A stretch of 64,000 bases of DNA, taken from contig NZ_JRJE01000006.1 in assembly GCF_000763295.1 (NCBI RefSeq), positions 222,431 to 286,430 of the forward strand, given 5' to 3'. Numbering within the stretch: position 1 is the first letter of the stretch; each line of letters starts with the position of its first letter. The position numbers and the translations under genes are program-made. Origin of the DNA: Thalassospira australica. Lineage in GTDB: Bacteria; Pseudomonadota; Alphaproteobacteria; Rhodospirillales; Thalassospiraceae. This document shows, piece by piece, positions 46,998 to 55,013 of this stretch. Below the pieces are notes generated by a model. It saw only the letters and a program-made list of their open reading frames with translations. It ran no database searches and was not told the DNA's origin.

Positions 46998-47055
46998 TGA
47001 TCTGTTTTCAGATCACAAGACAGGCCGCCGGGTACGTTCGGGCGGCCTGTCTTGT
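46998..47055. repeat. Two further tandem hairpins downstream of rpmB
   Basis: First, TGATCTG (46998-47004), a TTTT loop, and CAGATCA (47009-47015). Immediately after, a perfect 15-bp stem, ACAAGACAGGCCGCC (47015-47029) with GGCGGCCTGTCTTGT (47041-47055) and an 11-nt loop. Neither has a T tail. They could be backup terminator structures, an mRNA-stabilising element or part of a small RNA. Confidence 0.6.
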
Positions 47056-47140
47056 GCCATGCAGCGGATTGTTTGCCTTGGGCTTTCTTGGGTTGCGGGG
47101 ATGTTCAGCGAAAGAAACGCGACTCGGCAGAACAGGCGCT

Positions 47141-47168
47141 TTGCGCTTTGGGGAAATTGTTCTATACT
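47141..47168 (+). promoter_or_regulatory. Putative promoter of the HNH gene
   Basis: TTGCGC (47141-47146) and TATACT (47163-47168) are spaced by 16 bp, about 130 bp before the ATG of the HNH gene. Confidence 0.4.
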
Positions 47169-47297
47169 TTGCTCTATCAGTGGTTTACGTCGCCGCGTCG
47201 CCCGGTTTGGTGAAACGTCATGATATGTTCATCACCAGCGATTCCCGGACCTGCTAAACAAGGCAAGCGACTCGGTAAACACGGTGGAGCGGATGGT

Positions 47298-47864
47298 ATG
47301 CATTTATCGCCTAATGCGTGTCCGGCACTTGTTCTTAACGCCGACTTTCGGCCGTTGAGCTACTTCCCGCTGTCTCTTTGGTCATGGCAGGATACGCTCA
47401 AGGCGGTCTTTCTTGAACGCGTCGATGTTCTTTCCGAATATGACCGCGAAGTACACTCTCCCTCTTTTAAAATGCGCCTGCCCAGCGTGATTTCTCTTAA
47501 GGAATATGTCTCGCTCAAAAGCAGTCCGGCTTTCACGCGTTTTAACGTGTTTCTGCGCGATCAGTTTTCCTGTCAGTATTGCGGTGACCGTCTGCCAACC
47601 AACGAACTGACCTTTGATCATGTGATCCCGCGTGCCCGCGGGGGGCGGACCAACTGGGAAAACATCGTCACGGCCTGTTCTGACTGCAACCTCTATAAAG
47701 GCAGTCGATCGGTGCGCGAGGCGGGCCTGCGACTGCGCAGGACGCCGGGACAGCCCACCATGCACGAACTGCAAAGCTCAGGACGCCGTTTCCCGCCAAA
47801 CTATCTCCACGAAAGTTGGCGGGATTTTTTATACTGGGATACGGAACTGGAATACGACTTCTGA
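47298..47864 (+). CDS. HNH endonuclease
   Basis: 188 residues from ATG 47298 (GGAGCGG upstream). The HNH domain (about 85-140) has two zinc-type CxxC motifs, CQYCGDRL and CSDCNLYKG, and the catalytic core LTFDHVIPRARGG. The N-terminal part (LVLNADFRPLSYFPLSLWSWQDTLKAVFLERVDVL) is typical of a widespread chromosomal HNH family whose cellular role is unknown, not a homing or restriction enzyme in obvious context. An upstream in-frame ATG at 47220 adds a poorly conserved extension. Confidence 0.9.
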   Translation: MHLSPNACPALVLNADFRPLSYFPLSLWSWQDTLKAVFLERVDVLSEYDREVHSPSFKMRLPSVISLKEYVSLKSSPAFTRFNVFLRDQFSCQYCGDRLPTNELTFDHVIPRARGGRTNWENIVTACSDCNLYKGSRSVREAGLRLRRTPGQPTMHELQSSGRRFPPNYLHESWRDFLYWDTELEYDF

Positions 47865-47890
47865 TCCGCGATATCAGGCCACCCAAAACA

Positions 47891-47924
47891 CAGTAAGCCG
47901 CCGGGTATGCCCGGCGGCTTACTG
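47891..47924. terminator. Perfect 15-bp hairpin between convergent HNH and MBL genes
   Basis: CAGTAAGCCGCCGGG (47891-47905) pairs with CCCGGCGGCTTACTG (47910-47924) around TATG. The minus-strand side continues TGTTTTGG, so it fits best as the terminator of the hydrolase gene and may act in both directions. Confidence 0.7.
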
Positions 47925-47961
47925 TTCAAAACGCAATGGCGCTTCCTGAAAAGTTTACTTC

Positions 47962-48879
47962 TCAATAAACATCCAGGTCATTTGCAAGCACAACGTCCCC
48001 GTCATATTCGGCACGGATTTCGTTCAGAGTGCTTCCGATTGGCGCGCGGTAATGCAGCACATGATACAGCACCAGCAGCTTGGGCCGGGTTTCATTTGCC
48101 AATCTGGCCAGGTCGGTCGAAATAGTGTGTGCTGCGGCATGATAGTCCTGCCAGTTCTCGGGAAGGCCACTCCAGCCTTCGTGACTGATCGCTTCGTGGA
48201 TCAACAGATCGGCGCTTTTTGCGATGTCGCGCAGCTTTTCATTATAGGTAGTATCCCCGGAAATCACGATCACCCGGTCTGGTGTCGTTACCCGATAGGC
48301 AAAGGCGCTGTCCCAACTGCCATGGCTAACGGCAAAGGCTTCAATGGTGACGTCAGCATCCTTTAGAATGATACCATCTTTGGAAAACTCGGTAACATCA
48401 GCATAAGCCGCATCCGGGTTCACAATCGGCTGATTTCCACCCAGACGGGTTTTGGTGTCGTCGGCAAGCATCTTATAGATGCCTTCGCTCATGCCTTTGG
48501 TACCAGCAGGGCCAAATACCTTGATCGGATTGTCACGACGCCACCAGTAGGTTGCAAGCAGTTCCGGATAGTCAAGTACATGATCGCTGTGCAGGTGGGT
48601 GAAAAACAGATGATTGATCTTGGTGGGGTAAAGGGCATCAATCCCATTTTTCTGGGCCGCAGCAATGGCGTTTTGGACAGTGCCGCCACCGGCATCAAAG
48701 ACATAGGCTTCGTCGTTATAAATAACGGCAATGCCAGCGCCAGCGCGATCGGCGTCGGGAACGGGCGTGCCGGTTCCGAGCATGACAACCTTGGTTTCGG
48801 CCATGGCGTAGGATGCGCTGGCAAAGATAAGGCAGGCGCCAGCAATGGCTGCGCCAAGCTGTTTGATGGAATTATGCAT
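47962..48879 (-). CDS. Exported metallo-beta-lactamase-fold hydrolase
   Basis: 305 residues. The signal peptide (to about residue 27, cleavage near AMA) is followed by an MBL fold of the RNase Z/arylsulfatase-like group. Metal motifs are THLHSDHVLD, a His in AVSHGSWDSAF, ISGDTTYNEKL and the late YHVLHYR. Export argues against a tRNA-processing role and for a periplasmic ester or phosphodiester hydrolase. The ATG at 48879 follows GGAGGAAACA; an ATG six codons upstream is weaker. It is divergent from an IclR regulator. Confidence 0.9.
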   Translation of the reverse strand: MHNSIKQLGAAIAGACLIFASASYAMAETKVVMLGTGTPVPDADRAGAGIAVIYNDEAYVFDAGGGTVQNAIAAAQKNGIDALYPTKINHLFFTHLHSDHVLDYPELLATYWWRRDNPIKVFGPAGTKGMSEGIYKMLADDTKTRLGGNQPIVNPDAAYADVTEFSKDGIILKDADVTIEAFAVSHGSWDSAFAYRVTTPDRVIVISGDTTYNEKLRDIAKSADLLIHEAISHEGWSGLPENWQDYHAAAHTISTDLARLANETRPKLLVLYHVLHYRAPIGSTLNEIRAEYDGDVVLANDLDVY

Positions 48880-49071
48880 TGTTTCCTCCAGATGCATCTT
48901 GATCGCATTCTTGGTTTTGTTTGCGATTGCTTGAAACGCTAAGGTGGAAATGCTGGAATGATCCAGAAACGAGCGGAAAATTGGCTTTGAAATATTAAAA
49001 ATGGGCCACTAGGCGGCCCAAAATTCACTTGTCTTGGCCTTGGTGATCCGGTTTCCTGCATATGAGAAACC

Positions 49072-49932
49072 ATGAAAAGATCCGAGGATATGATCCCAGT
49101 GCAACCAGAAAAACCCACACAGTTGGCCAATCGCGCTTTGGCCCGCGGGTTGGAGGTTGTTCGCGTTCTTGATCAACAGGGCGGTTTGCGGCTGGCTGAT
49201 CTGATGCGTTCTAGCAATCTTCCGAAAACTACCTTACGGCGTCTGCTGGCAGTTTTGATCGAACACGGTTTTGTGCGCCGCAGTCTGGGAGACGGGCGGT
49301 ATAGATCCAATATCAGTTGGTCGCAGCTGCCAAGCACGTCGGCAGGTCTGAACACTGTGGTTTTCCTGGATGCTGCCTGCGATGTGTTGCGGGAGCTGAC
49401 CGATGAGGTGCAATGGCCATCAGATATTCTGGTACGCGACGGGACCAGGATGAGGGTGGTTGAAAGTACCCGCGCACTCAGTCCGCTTTTTGTTACGCCC
49501 GGAAGGTTGGAGGTCGGCGTGGACATGTTGCGTTCGGCTGCCGGGCCTGCCTATCTGGCGCATTGCAAAACAGCGGAACGTAATACGGTTTTATCAGCCT
49601 ATGATCTTACCGTCGATGAAAGACGAAAACTGGATGACCGGCTGGCCGTCATCCGGCGACGGGGGTATGCCCTGCGTGACCCGGACTATTGGGGCGACAG
49701 TGTTGCAAATGATCGGTTGCGCGCGATTGCCAAGGCTGTCTGTTCGAAGGAAACCGTATTAGGGGTCGTCAATCTGGTTTGGCCGGTTGGTATGATAACA
49801 GAAACGGCTTTTGCCGACCGCTATGCGGGCATGCTTGGGGATGCCGTAAAGTTAATCGAACAGCGCTATGAAAAGATGGTTCAGGGGGATGAAGAGGTTT
49901 CTCAGTCAAGCAAACACCACCCGCGGGGATGA
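49072..49932 (+). CDS. IclR-family transcriptional regulator
   Basis: 286 residues. An N-terminal winged helix (about 18-80: ALARGLEVVRVLDQQGGLRLADLMRSSNLPKTTLRRLL) is followed by an IclR effector domain (about 95-270) with the LRSAAGPAYLAHC region and RRRGYALRDPDYWGDS. Divergent from the exported hydrolase across 192 bp, so it probably regulates it. The ATG at 49072 or the ATG at 49090 could be used. Confidence 0.9.
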   Translation: MKRSEDMIPVQPEKPTQLANRALARGLEVVRVLDQQGGLRLADLMRSSNLPKTTLRRLLAVLIEHGFVRRSLGDGRYRSNISWSQLPSTSAGLNTVVFLDAACDVLRELTDEVQWPSDILVRDGTRMRVVESTRALSPLFVTPGRLEVGVDMLRSAAGPAYLAHCKTAERNTVLSAYDLTVDERRKLDDRLAVIRRRGYALRDPDYWGDSVANDRLRAIAKAVCSKETVLGVVNLVWPVGMITETAFADRYAGMLGDAVKLIEQRYEKMVQGDEEVSQSSKHHPRG

Positions 49933-49951
49933 CCGCGGATGGTGCTTGATG
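49915..49951. terminator. Terminator overlapping the IclR stop codon
   Basis: CACCACCCGCGG (49915-49926) pairs with CCGCGGATGGTG (49933-49944) with one mismatch around a loop that contains the TGA stop; a T run follows. It also lies downstream of the convergent receptor gene and may serve both. Confidence 0.65.
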
Positions 49952-49973
49952 TTTTTACGCGTCTAAGGTCTTG

Positions 49974-52151
49974 TTACCAGCGGTACTTGACGGTCGCTAG
50001 AACGGTTCGACCCTGCCCATAGTAGCAGGCGTTTGCACCTGAACAGGTTGAAACCCACCGTTCATCCATCAGGTTCGTTGCATTCAGACCCAAAAGATAT
50101 CCATCTATTTCATAGTGAATGCCGGCATCAAACAGGGTCGTTGCAGGAACCTTGAAGCTGTTGGAGCTATCCCCGTACTGGCTGCCCAGATATCGTGCCC
50201 CGGCATTAAAGCCCAAGCCCTTCATCGTGCCGGACTGAAGGGTGTAATCCGCCCAGAGTGATGCGGTATGTTCCGGGACGCCGGTCGGTGTTTTGCCCTG
50301 ATTCCCGTCATTGTTCTTGGTGATTTCAACATCGTTAAAGCTGTATGCAGCTTTGGTCACCAGACCTTCGATCGGTTCAAAGGTTCCTTCCAGTTCGAAG
50401 CCGCGTGAGCGGACCTCACCTGTCTGGACCTTGAGGTTTGCATCGTCAGGGTCTTCGGTTGTCACATTTTGGCGGCGTAAATCAAACAGTGCGACGGACA
50501 GCAGCCCATCAAAGCCATGCGGTTCATACTTCGCGCCGACCTCCATCTGTTGACCTGTTTCAGGCTCAAAGTTCTGGCTGCCTTGGCTCGCGACCGGGGT
50601 GAAGGACTCCGAGTAGCTGATATAGGGAACCAGACCAAAGTCCGTTTTATAGACCAAGCCGGCCTGCCCCGAAAAGGCATGATCGTTCGTGCTGCTTTTG
50701 GCGCCGCTATTGTTGTTGTCTTGTTTTTTCTCGTCTGACCAATCCTGACGGCCACCAAGCGTCAGCGTCCAGTTCTCGTCGAAGTCAATCTGGTCTTGTG
50801 CATACAGCCCCAACTGACGAAGTGTAATGTCGTCATCGTACCAGGTCGTAAGTGCGCCGATGGCCCCACCATAGCTTGGGTTATAGATATCAAGATTGGG
50901 TCCCGTCCCATATGCAGCGTAACGGTCATAAAGGTAGTGTTGATAGTCTAGGCCGGTCAGAAGCGTATGTTGAACATTGCCGGTGTCAAACTGCGTTTCA
51001 AGTTGATTATCAATCGTGATCGCATGTGCGTTTTGGTCTGTCCGCAACAGGCTGCGTTTCAGGGTGCCTGCATTTACGTCTGCCCATCCGCTGCCATAGA
51101 CCGTCTTGTAATCAACATCGACAAACGCATAGCGTGCGTTCTGCCGGAAGGTCACATCATTGGTGAAATCGTGACTCAGTTCGTAGCCAAAGGAGGTCTG
51201 AACACGCTTGTAACCCTCAAAGGCCGGTTCCCCGGTGAAAACATCAACCGGGATGTAACCGTTCGGCGCAGCAGAGATGGTGCCGACGGCCGGCAGCCAG
51301 TTGTTGGCTGAGCCGGTGGTGTCTTCCTGATAGTGGGTCAGGATCGTCAGGGACGTATCATCGTTTTCCCATTTCAGGGATGGGGCAATGTAAATCCGGT
51401 CATCATCAACCATATTGGTTTGCGTTCCGGAATCCTGCACAAGACCGGTCAGGCGGTAAAGAACGCTGCCATCTTCAACAAGTTGCCCGCCAACATCAAA
51501 GGCCCCCTGTTTGTGGTCGAAACTTCCTGCTTCCAGGGCAATTTCGTTCACCATGTCTTCGTGGGGGCGTTTGGTGACCACATTGATCAATCCACCCGGG
51601 GAGTTTTGTCCATACATCACAGAAGTTGGGCCGCGCAGCAATTCCACGCGTTCTGCTCCATATGCTTCCTGACGGAAAGATGCGTAGCCCGATGAACGAA
51701 GCTGAAGGCCATCCCGATACAGTCCAACATCCTGCTGCGCGAAGCCGCGAACCTTAAACCAGTCATATCGTGTGTCGTAACCGAACTGGTCAGGTTGAAC
51801 ACCAGCAGAGTATTTAAGCGCTTCCATAATCGTCTGCGCCTGACGTGCCTCAATCTCGGTCGCCCCAACCACAGAAATCGAACGCGGTGTTTCGGCCAGG
51901 GGGGTGCTTGTTTTCGTTGCGGTGCCACTTTGGGTGGCGACAAAGCCATTAACCGGAGATGTCGCAGATTCAAGCTGTTGTTCCGCCTCGATCACAATCG
52001 TCGGTGTTTCGGTTACCCCGGTTTTGTCCGTTTCTGCTGTCGCGCTATCCTCGCTTGTCTGCGCCAGCGCGTAATTTGGGGCGGCAAAACTCAATGCGAA
52101 AGCTGTGCCCAGCAATAGGGTCGAAGACAATTTCTGTCTGATCGATATCAT
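49974..52151 (-). CDS. TonB-dependent siderophore receptor
   Basis: 725 residues. A signal peptide (cleavage near ALAQ) and a plug domain (about 75-190) with PLAETPRSISVVGATEIEARQ and RGPTSVMYGQNSPGGLINVVTK precede a beta barrel ending in a terminal Trp (ATVKYRW). The plug and barrel features (YDWFKVRGF, DSGTQTNMVDDDRIYIAPSL) are of the ferrichrome/hydroxamate receptor type. There is no STN domain, so no FecR-type surface signalling. The ATG follows AGGGAATCC. It is downstream of an AraC-type gene in the same direction, with a 147-bp gap. Confidence 0.95.
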   Translation of the reverse strand: MISIRQKLSSTLLLGTAFALSFAAPNYALAQTSEDSATAETDKTGVTETPTIVIEAEQQLESATSPVNGFVATQSGTATKTSTPLAETPRSISVVGATEIEARQAQTIMEALKYSAGVQPDQFGYDTRYDWFKVRGFAQQDVGLYRDGLQLRSSGYASFRQEAYGAERVELLRGPTSVMYGQNSPGGLINVVTKRPHEDMVNEIALEAGSFDHKQGAFDVGGQLVEDGSVLYRLTGLVQDSGTQTNMVDDDRIYIAPSLKWENDDTSLTILTHYQEDTTGSANNWLPAVGTISAAPNGYIPVDVFTGEPAFEGYKRVQTSFGYELSHDFTNDVTFRQNARYAFVDVDYKTVYGSGWADVNAGTLKRSLLRTDQNAHAITIDNQLETQFDTGNVQHTLLTGLDYQHYLYDRYAAYGTGPNLDIYNPSYGGAIGALTTWYDDDITLRQLGLYAQDQIDFDENWTLTLGGRQDWSDEKKQDNNNSGAKSSTNDHAFSGQAGLVYKTDFGLVPYISYSESFTPVASQGSQNFEPETGQQMEVGAKYEPHGFDGLLSVALFDLRRQNVTTEDPDDANLKVQTGEVRSRGFELEGTFEPIEGLVTKAAYSFNDVEITKNNDGNQGKTPTGVPEHTASLWADYTLQSGTMKGLGFNAGARYLGSQYGDSSNSFKVPATTLFDAGIHYEIDGYLLGLNATNLMDERWVSTCSGANACYYGQGRTVLATVKYRW

Positions 52152-52298
52152 TTGGATTCCCTGTCTTGGTTGTCTTTGGCGACGACCAGCTTGGCGGGAA
52201 CCTGCGGGCCATCTTTCATGATGGCCTTGTGGATATCACGCGCACGGGGACGGAATATTGAACCGGATTTGGGTGTATTGAACGGATTTTGGCTTAAG

Positions 52299-53228
52299 TT
52301 ACGCAAACTGTTCCTTGCGCCAGGCACCGGGGGTTGTGCCTGCGATCTTGCGAAACACACGTGTCAAATGTGCTTGATCGGCAAAGCCAACCCGAAGGGC
52401 AACAGTGGCCAATGGTGTGTCAGCATCTTTCAGCAAACTCTTGGCGCGTTCCACACGCGCTTTCATCTGCCATTGCTGCGGCGGCATACCTGTCGTTTCC
52501 CGGAATGCCGAACAGAAATAGGATTGCGACAGTCCAGTGAGTTGGGCCAGTTCATCAAGGCGGATGGTGCGACCGCAATTCTGTTCAATATAGTCGACCG
52601 TCTTACGCAAATGATGCGGAGATAACTTTCCGCGCTTGCGTTGCGGCTCGTTTGTTGGGGCCGGTTGCAGAAGGGCTGCGGTAAGGGCTGTCACCAAACC
52701 TTCGCCATACATCTGAGAGCCCGTCATGCCGTGCTCAAGGTCATCGGCAAGCAGACGAACAATTGAATTGATGCGCGGGTCGCAAAATCCAAGACGCGGT
52801 GTTTCAAGGATCTGGCGATCAAACGTATTTTCCATGCTGTTCTCAAGCGCGCTGACATCCAGATGAATATCAAGATGACGTAACCGGCATTCGCCAAGAA
52901 TTTCAGAAGAAAATTCCATCCCCGCCGGAATGTAATATAGGCAGCCCTGTTTACGCTCTGTTGCTGTCAGGCAGTTGCCAGGTGTGCGGACATTGACGCG
53001 TGTATTGCCGATGCAATCAAGGATCGCCACCAGAAGCGGCGCGCGCGATACATATGTTCCCCCGGCGGACTGTTCGCATTCGACATGCCACAGATCGGTA
53101 ATGGCAGTGTTCCAGCGGCGAAAACGCAATTCATCCAGAAGGGAAATGCCTTCGATGTTGCTGATCATTTGCGGATGGAATGTCATATCGGTCAAAGGGG
53201 CTGGGCCTAAGATGATCTGGTTGTGCAC
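52299..53228 (-). CDS. AraC-family transcriptional regulator
   Basis: 309 residues. The C-terminal double HTH (about 205-305) is clear: LDELAQLTGLSQSYFCSAFRETTGMPPQQW and DTPLATVALRVGFADQAHLTRVFRKIAGTTPGAWR. The N-terminal half is an unassigned ligand-sensing domain. Start GTG at 53228 (ATG at 53186 possible). A Fur-like box sits 44-62 bp upstream, and the siderophore receptor is directly downstream, pointing to a PchR/AlcR-type activator of siderophore uptake. Confidence 0.9.
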   Translation of the reverse strand: MHNQIILGPAPLTDMTFHPQMISNIEGISLLDELRFRRWNTAITDLWHVECEQSAGGTYVSRAPLLVAILDCIGNTRVNVRTPGNCLTATERKQGCLYYIPAGMEFSSEILGECRLRHLDIHLDVSALENSMENTFDRQILETPRLGFCDPRINSIVRLLADDLEHGMTGSQMYGEGLVTALTAALLQPAPTNEPQRKRGKLSPHHLRKTVDYIEQNCGRTIRLDELAQLTGLSQSYFCSAFRETTGMPPQQWQMKARVERAKSLLKDADTPLATVALRVGFADQAHLTRVFRKIAGTTPGAWRKEQFA

Positions 53229-53271
53229 AGTTTGAATGTTGCCCTAATATACCCCGGATAAATTTGCAAAC

Positions 53272-53290
53272 AATAACAATTCTCATTATC
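53272..53290 (-). promoter_or_regulatory. Fur-box-like operator
   Basis: Read on the minus strand the site is GATAATGAGAATTGTTATT, which matches 15 of 19 positions of the Fur consensus GATAATGATAATCATTATC. It lies just upstream of the AraC gene start, in the expected promoter region, implying repression under iron-replete conditions. Confidence 0.6.
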
Positions 53291-53350
53291 AGGCGGCATG
53301 TGCCCGCATGGTGAAGAATTACGCGTCTTCTAAGCCGGGGGAGGATATGA

Positions 53351-53389
53351 AAAATCCCCGCCTGACATATCGGGCGGGGATTTTATGTT
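53351..53389 (-). terminator. Terminator downstream of the DsbB-like gene
   Basis: AAAATCCCCGCC (53351-53362) and GGCGGGGATTTT (53373-53384) form a perfect 12-bp stem. Read on the minus strand it is followed by T residues. Confidence 0.8.
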
Positions 53390-53421
53390 TATGCAGGTGT
53401 TTAGGTGAAGCCTGGGCCTGT

Positions 53422-53967
53422 TTACTTTTTCATCCAGCGCGATGGTGCGATCAGGCAAAGCACCGTCAAGGCGGCAGAGAAGAAGACATTTACCGTCGGC
53501 ATGGTGATGCCAAACAACGTCCAGTCAATTTTATCGCAGCGAATGATTGGCTGGGCCATCAGTTGTGCTTTGAGGTCGGCAACCGATCCGGCACCACTTT
53601 GCACCCCACCACACATGGCTGGGCCCTCCCACCAAAGTTCTTGCACCCCGACATGATAAAACGCAATCGCGGTTCCGACGCCGAAGGTCGCCGCACACAG
53701 ATATATGATCACCCGTGCGGCAGCGGGAAACCGAACCAGCATCAGTGCAACAATCGATAACCCGGCAACCACATAAAACGGTACGCGCTGATACAGGCAC
53801 AAAACACACGGCAACAGTTTTTGGACATATTGCGCATACAGCGCAAAGCCGATGCTGCCGGCTGATATCAGAAACAGTGCGATCGCGGGCGCAGCCGGGA
53901 TATATCGGGGGCGAAGAAGTTTGAACATCAACAAATCCGTGTGTCGTCTTCCATAAATATCTGGCAT
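53422..53967 (-). CDS. Disulfide bond formation protein DsbB-like
   Basis: 181 residues with four transmembrane helices. The first periplasmic loop has the quinone-coupled CxxC-type pair (LPCVLCLYQR) and the second loop carries MCGGV and IRCDKI cysteines. It would reoxidise a periplasmic DsbA (a DsbA-like protein is at 561-1157) and pass electrons to ubiquinone. It starts four bases after the YqaA-like gene stop, so the two are co-translated; an internal ATG 13 codons in is possible. Confidence 0.9.
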   Translation of the reverse strand: MPDIYGRRHTDLLMFKLLRPRYIPAAPAIALFLISAGSIGFALYAQYVQKLLPCVLCLYQRVPFYVVAGLSIVALMLVRFPAAARVIIYLCAATFGVGTAIAFYHVGVQELWWEGPAMCGGVQSGAGSVADLKAQLMAQPIIRCDKIDWTLFGITMPTVNVFFSAALTVLCLIAPSRWMKK

Positions 53968-53971
53968 CGGC

Positions 53972-54559
53972 TTATCCGTGCGGAATCAATTTGATTGCGG
54001 CAAACCCACCGACAAGAACCACGATAAATATGGTGAAAACGAGGCCCAGTCGTTTTTCAATGAAATCGCGAATGACCGGGCCAAACTTCCAGATCAGGGC
54101 AGCAATGACAAAGAAGCGCAAACCACGCGCAAGGATTGATGCGACGGTAAACACAATCGGATCAAGGGCCGTAACCCCCGACAGGATCGTTATGACCTTA
54201 TAGGGGAACGGCGTCACACCGGCGATAAAGACAGCCCATGCGCCCCATTCATTATAATAGTCGCGGAACTGATCAAACTTCGCGCCATAGCCATAAAGCT
54301 CCAGCACCGGACGCCCGACCGTTTCAAATAGGAAGAACCCGATCCCATAGCCGATAAGCCCGCCCAGCACCGATCCGACAAGACAAATAAGCGCATAGCG
54401 CCAGGCTTTGGTCGGGGCGGCAATGATCATCGGGATCAGCAGGATGTCTGGTGGAATCGGAAAGACAGAGCTTTCAATCGCGGCAATGAAAAACAAGGCC
54501 CAGCCCGCATGGCGGTGCCCGGCAAGGTTCATGGTCCAGTCATAGAGGCTGCGGATCAC
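53972..54559 (-). CDS. YqaA/DedA-type membrane protein (VTT domain)
   Basis: 195 residues with about five transmembrane helices. Family features include FFIAAIESSVFPIPPDILLIPMI and the conserved GAWAVFIAGVTPFPYKVITI re-entrant stretch with GVT. Members of the wider VTT/DedA superfamily are linked to lipid scrambling and membrane homeostasis. GTG start. The pairing with a DsbB-like gene is typical of Alphaproteobacteria. Confidence 0.9.
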   Translation of the reverse strand: MIRSLYDWTMNLAGHRHAGWALFFIAAIESSVFPIPPDILLIPMIIAAPTKAWRYALICLVGSVLGGLIGYGIGFFLFETVGRPVLELYGYGAKFDQFRDYYNEWGAWAVFIAGVTPFPYKVITILSGVTALDPIVFTVASILARGLRFFVIAALIWKFGPVIRDFIEKRLGLVFTIFIVVLVGGFAAIKLIPHG

Positions 54560-54704
54560 GGCAATTGCGCCTTATCAAGGTTGGGGTCATGTGCGAAGCG
54601 GCGCTTGGCCTTGAAAACGGGGCAGATCAAAGCGCATTTTGACGTTAATCGCAACGCTGCAGTTTACTTGTGCACAAACAGACGCATTTTTGCACAAACC
54701 CCCA

Positions 54705-54732
54705 TTGACCCGACGAAATTTACAGCTATTAT
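54705..54732 (+). promoter_or_regulatory. Promoter of tRNA-Leu
   Basis: TTGACC (54705-54710) and TATTAT (54727-54732) with a 16-bp spacer are followed by a GC-rich discriminator (CCCGCCCG) typical of stringently controlled stable RNA. Two copies of TGCACAAAC (54671 and 54691) lie upstream, 20 bp apart. Confidence 0.65.
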
Positions 54733-54747
54733 CCCGCCCGTCGATGG

Positions 54748-54765
54748 CGGGTGCGCACACGCACC
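54748..54765 (+). other. Leader hairpin before tRNA-Leu
   Basis: GGGTGCG and CGCACCC form a perfect 7-bp stem with a CACA loop between the promoter and the mature tRNA, likely part of the precursor removed during 5' processing. Confidence 0.5.
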
Positions 54766-54775
54766 CAAATAGCCT

Positions 54776-54861
54776 GCCCCTGTGGCGGAATTGGTAGACG
54801 CGGCAGACTCAAAATCTGTTTCACTTAGTGAGTGGGAGTTCGATTCTCCCCGGGGGCACCA
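54776..54861 (+). tRNA. tRNA-Leu (anticodon CAA)
   Basis: The class II fold is complete: acceptor GCCCCTG pairs with CGGGGGC, a D arm with GGTAGACGC, the anticodon loop CTCAAAA (CAA) on a GCAGA/TCTGT stem, a long variable arm and TTCGATTC in the T arm. The 3' ACCA end (54858-54861) is encoded. It decodes UUG. Confidence 0.97.
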
Positions 54862-54870
54862 TCGCTTTTC

Positions 54871-54906
54871 AAACCCAGCCGTAATTGGTTGGGTTTTGTT
54901 GTTTCA
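54871..54906 (+). terminator. Terminator of tRNA-Leu
   Basis: AAACCCAGCC (54871-54880) and GGTTGGGTTT (54887-54896) pair with one mismatch and are followed by a T-rich tail. Confidence 0.75.
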
Positions 54907-55013
54907 AGCTTCCGCTCATCTTTTCCAGACGTTGCCTATTGATCGATATGTGCCGTGTTGGGATGTGCGTTGCTTAAACGCAGTGTTGGCAATGGCGATC
55001 GAACATTGTGTTA

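Larger units (their letters stand above)
46925..47297. other. 373-bp gap between rpmB and the HNH gene
   Basis: It contains the rpmB terminator, the two extra hairpins and a candidate HNH promoter at 47141-47168. The open frame across 46997-47257 is not protein-like. Confidence 0.55.

Noticed and set aside
46997..47257. 86-codon frame between rpmB and the HNH gene
   Set aside because: It runs through two perfect hairpins, has no ribosome site and no protein-like pattern.
52148..52360. 70-codon minus-strand frame between the AraC and receptor genes
   Set aside because: Overlaps the AraC 3' end, has a basic composition and no recognisable motif; the 147-bp gap is better read as receptor leader.
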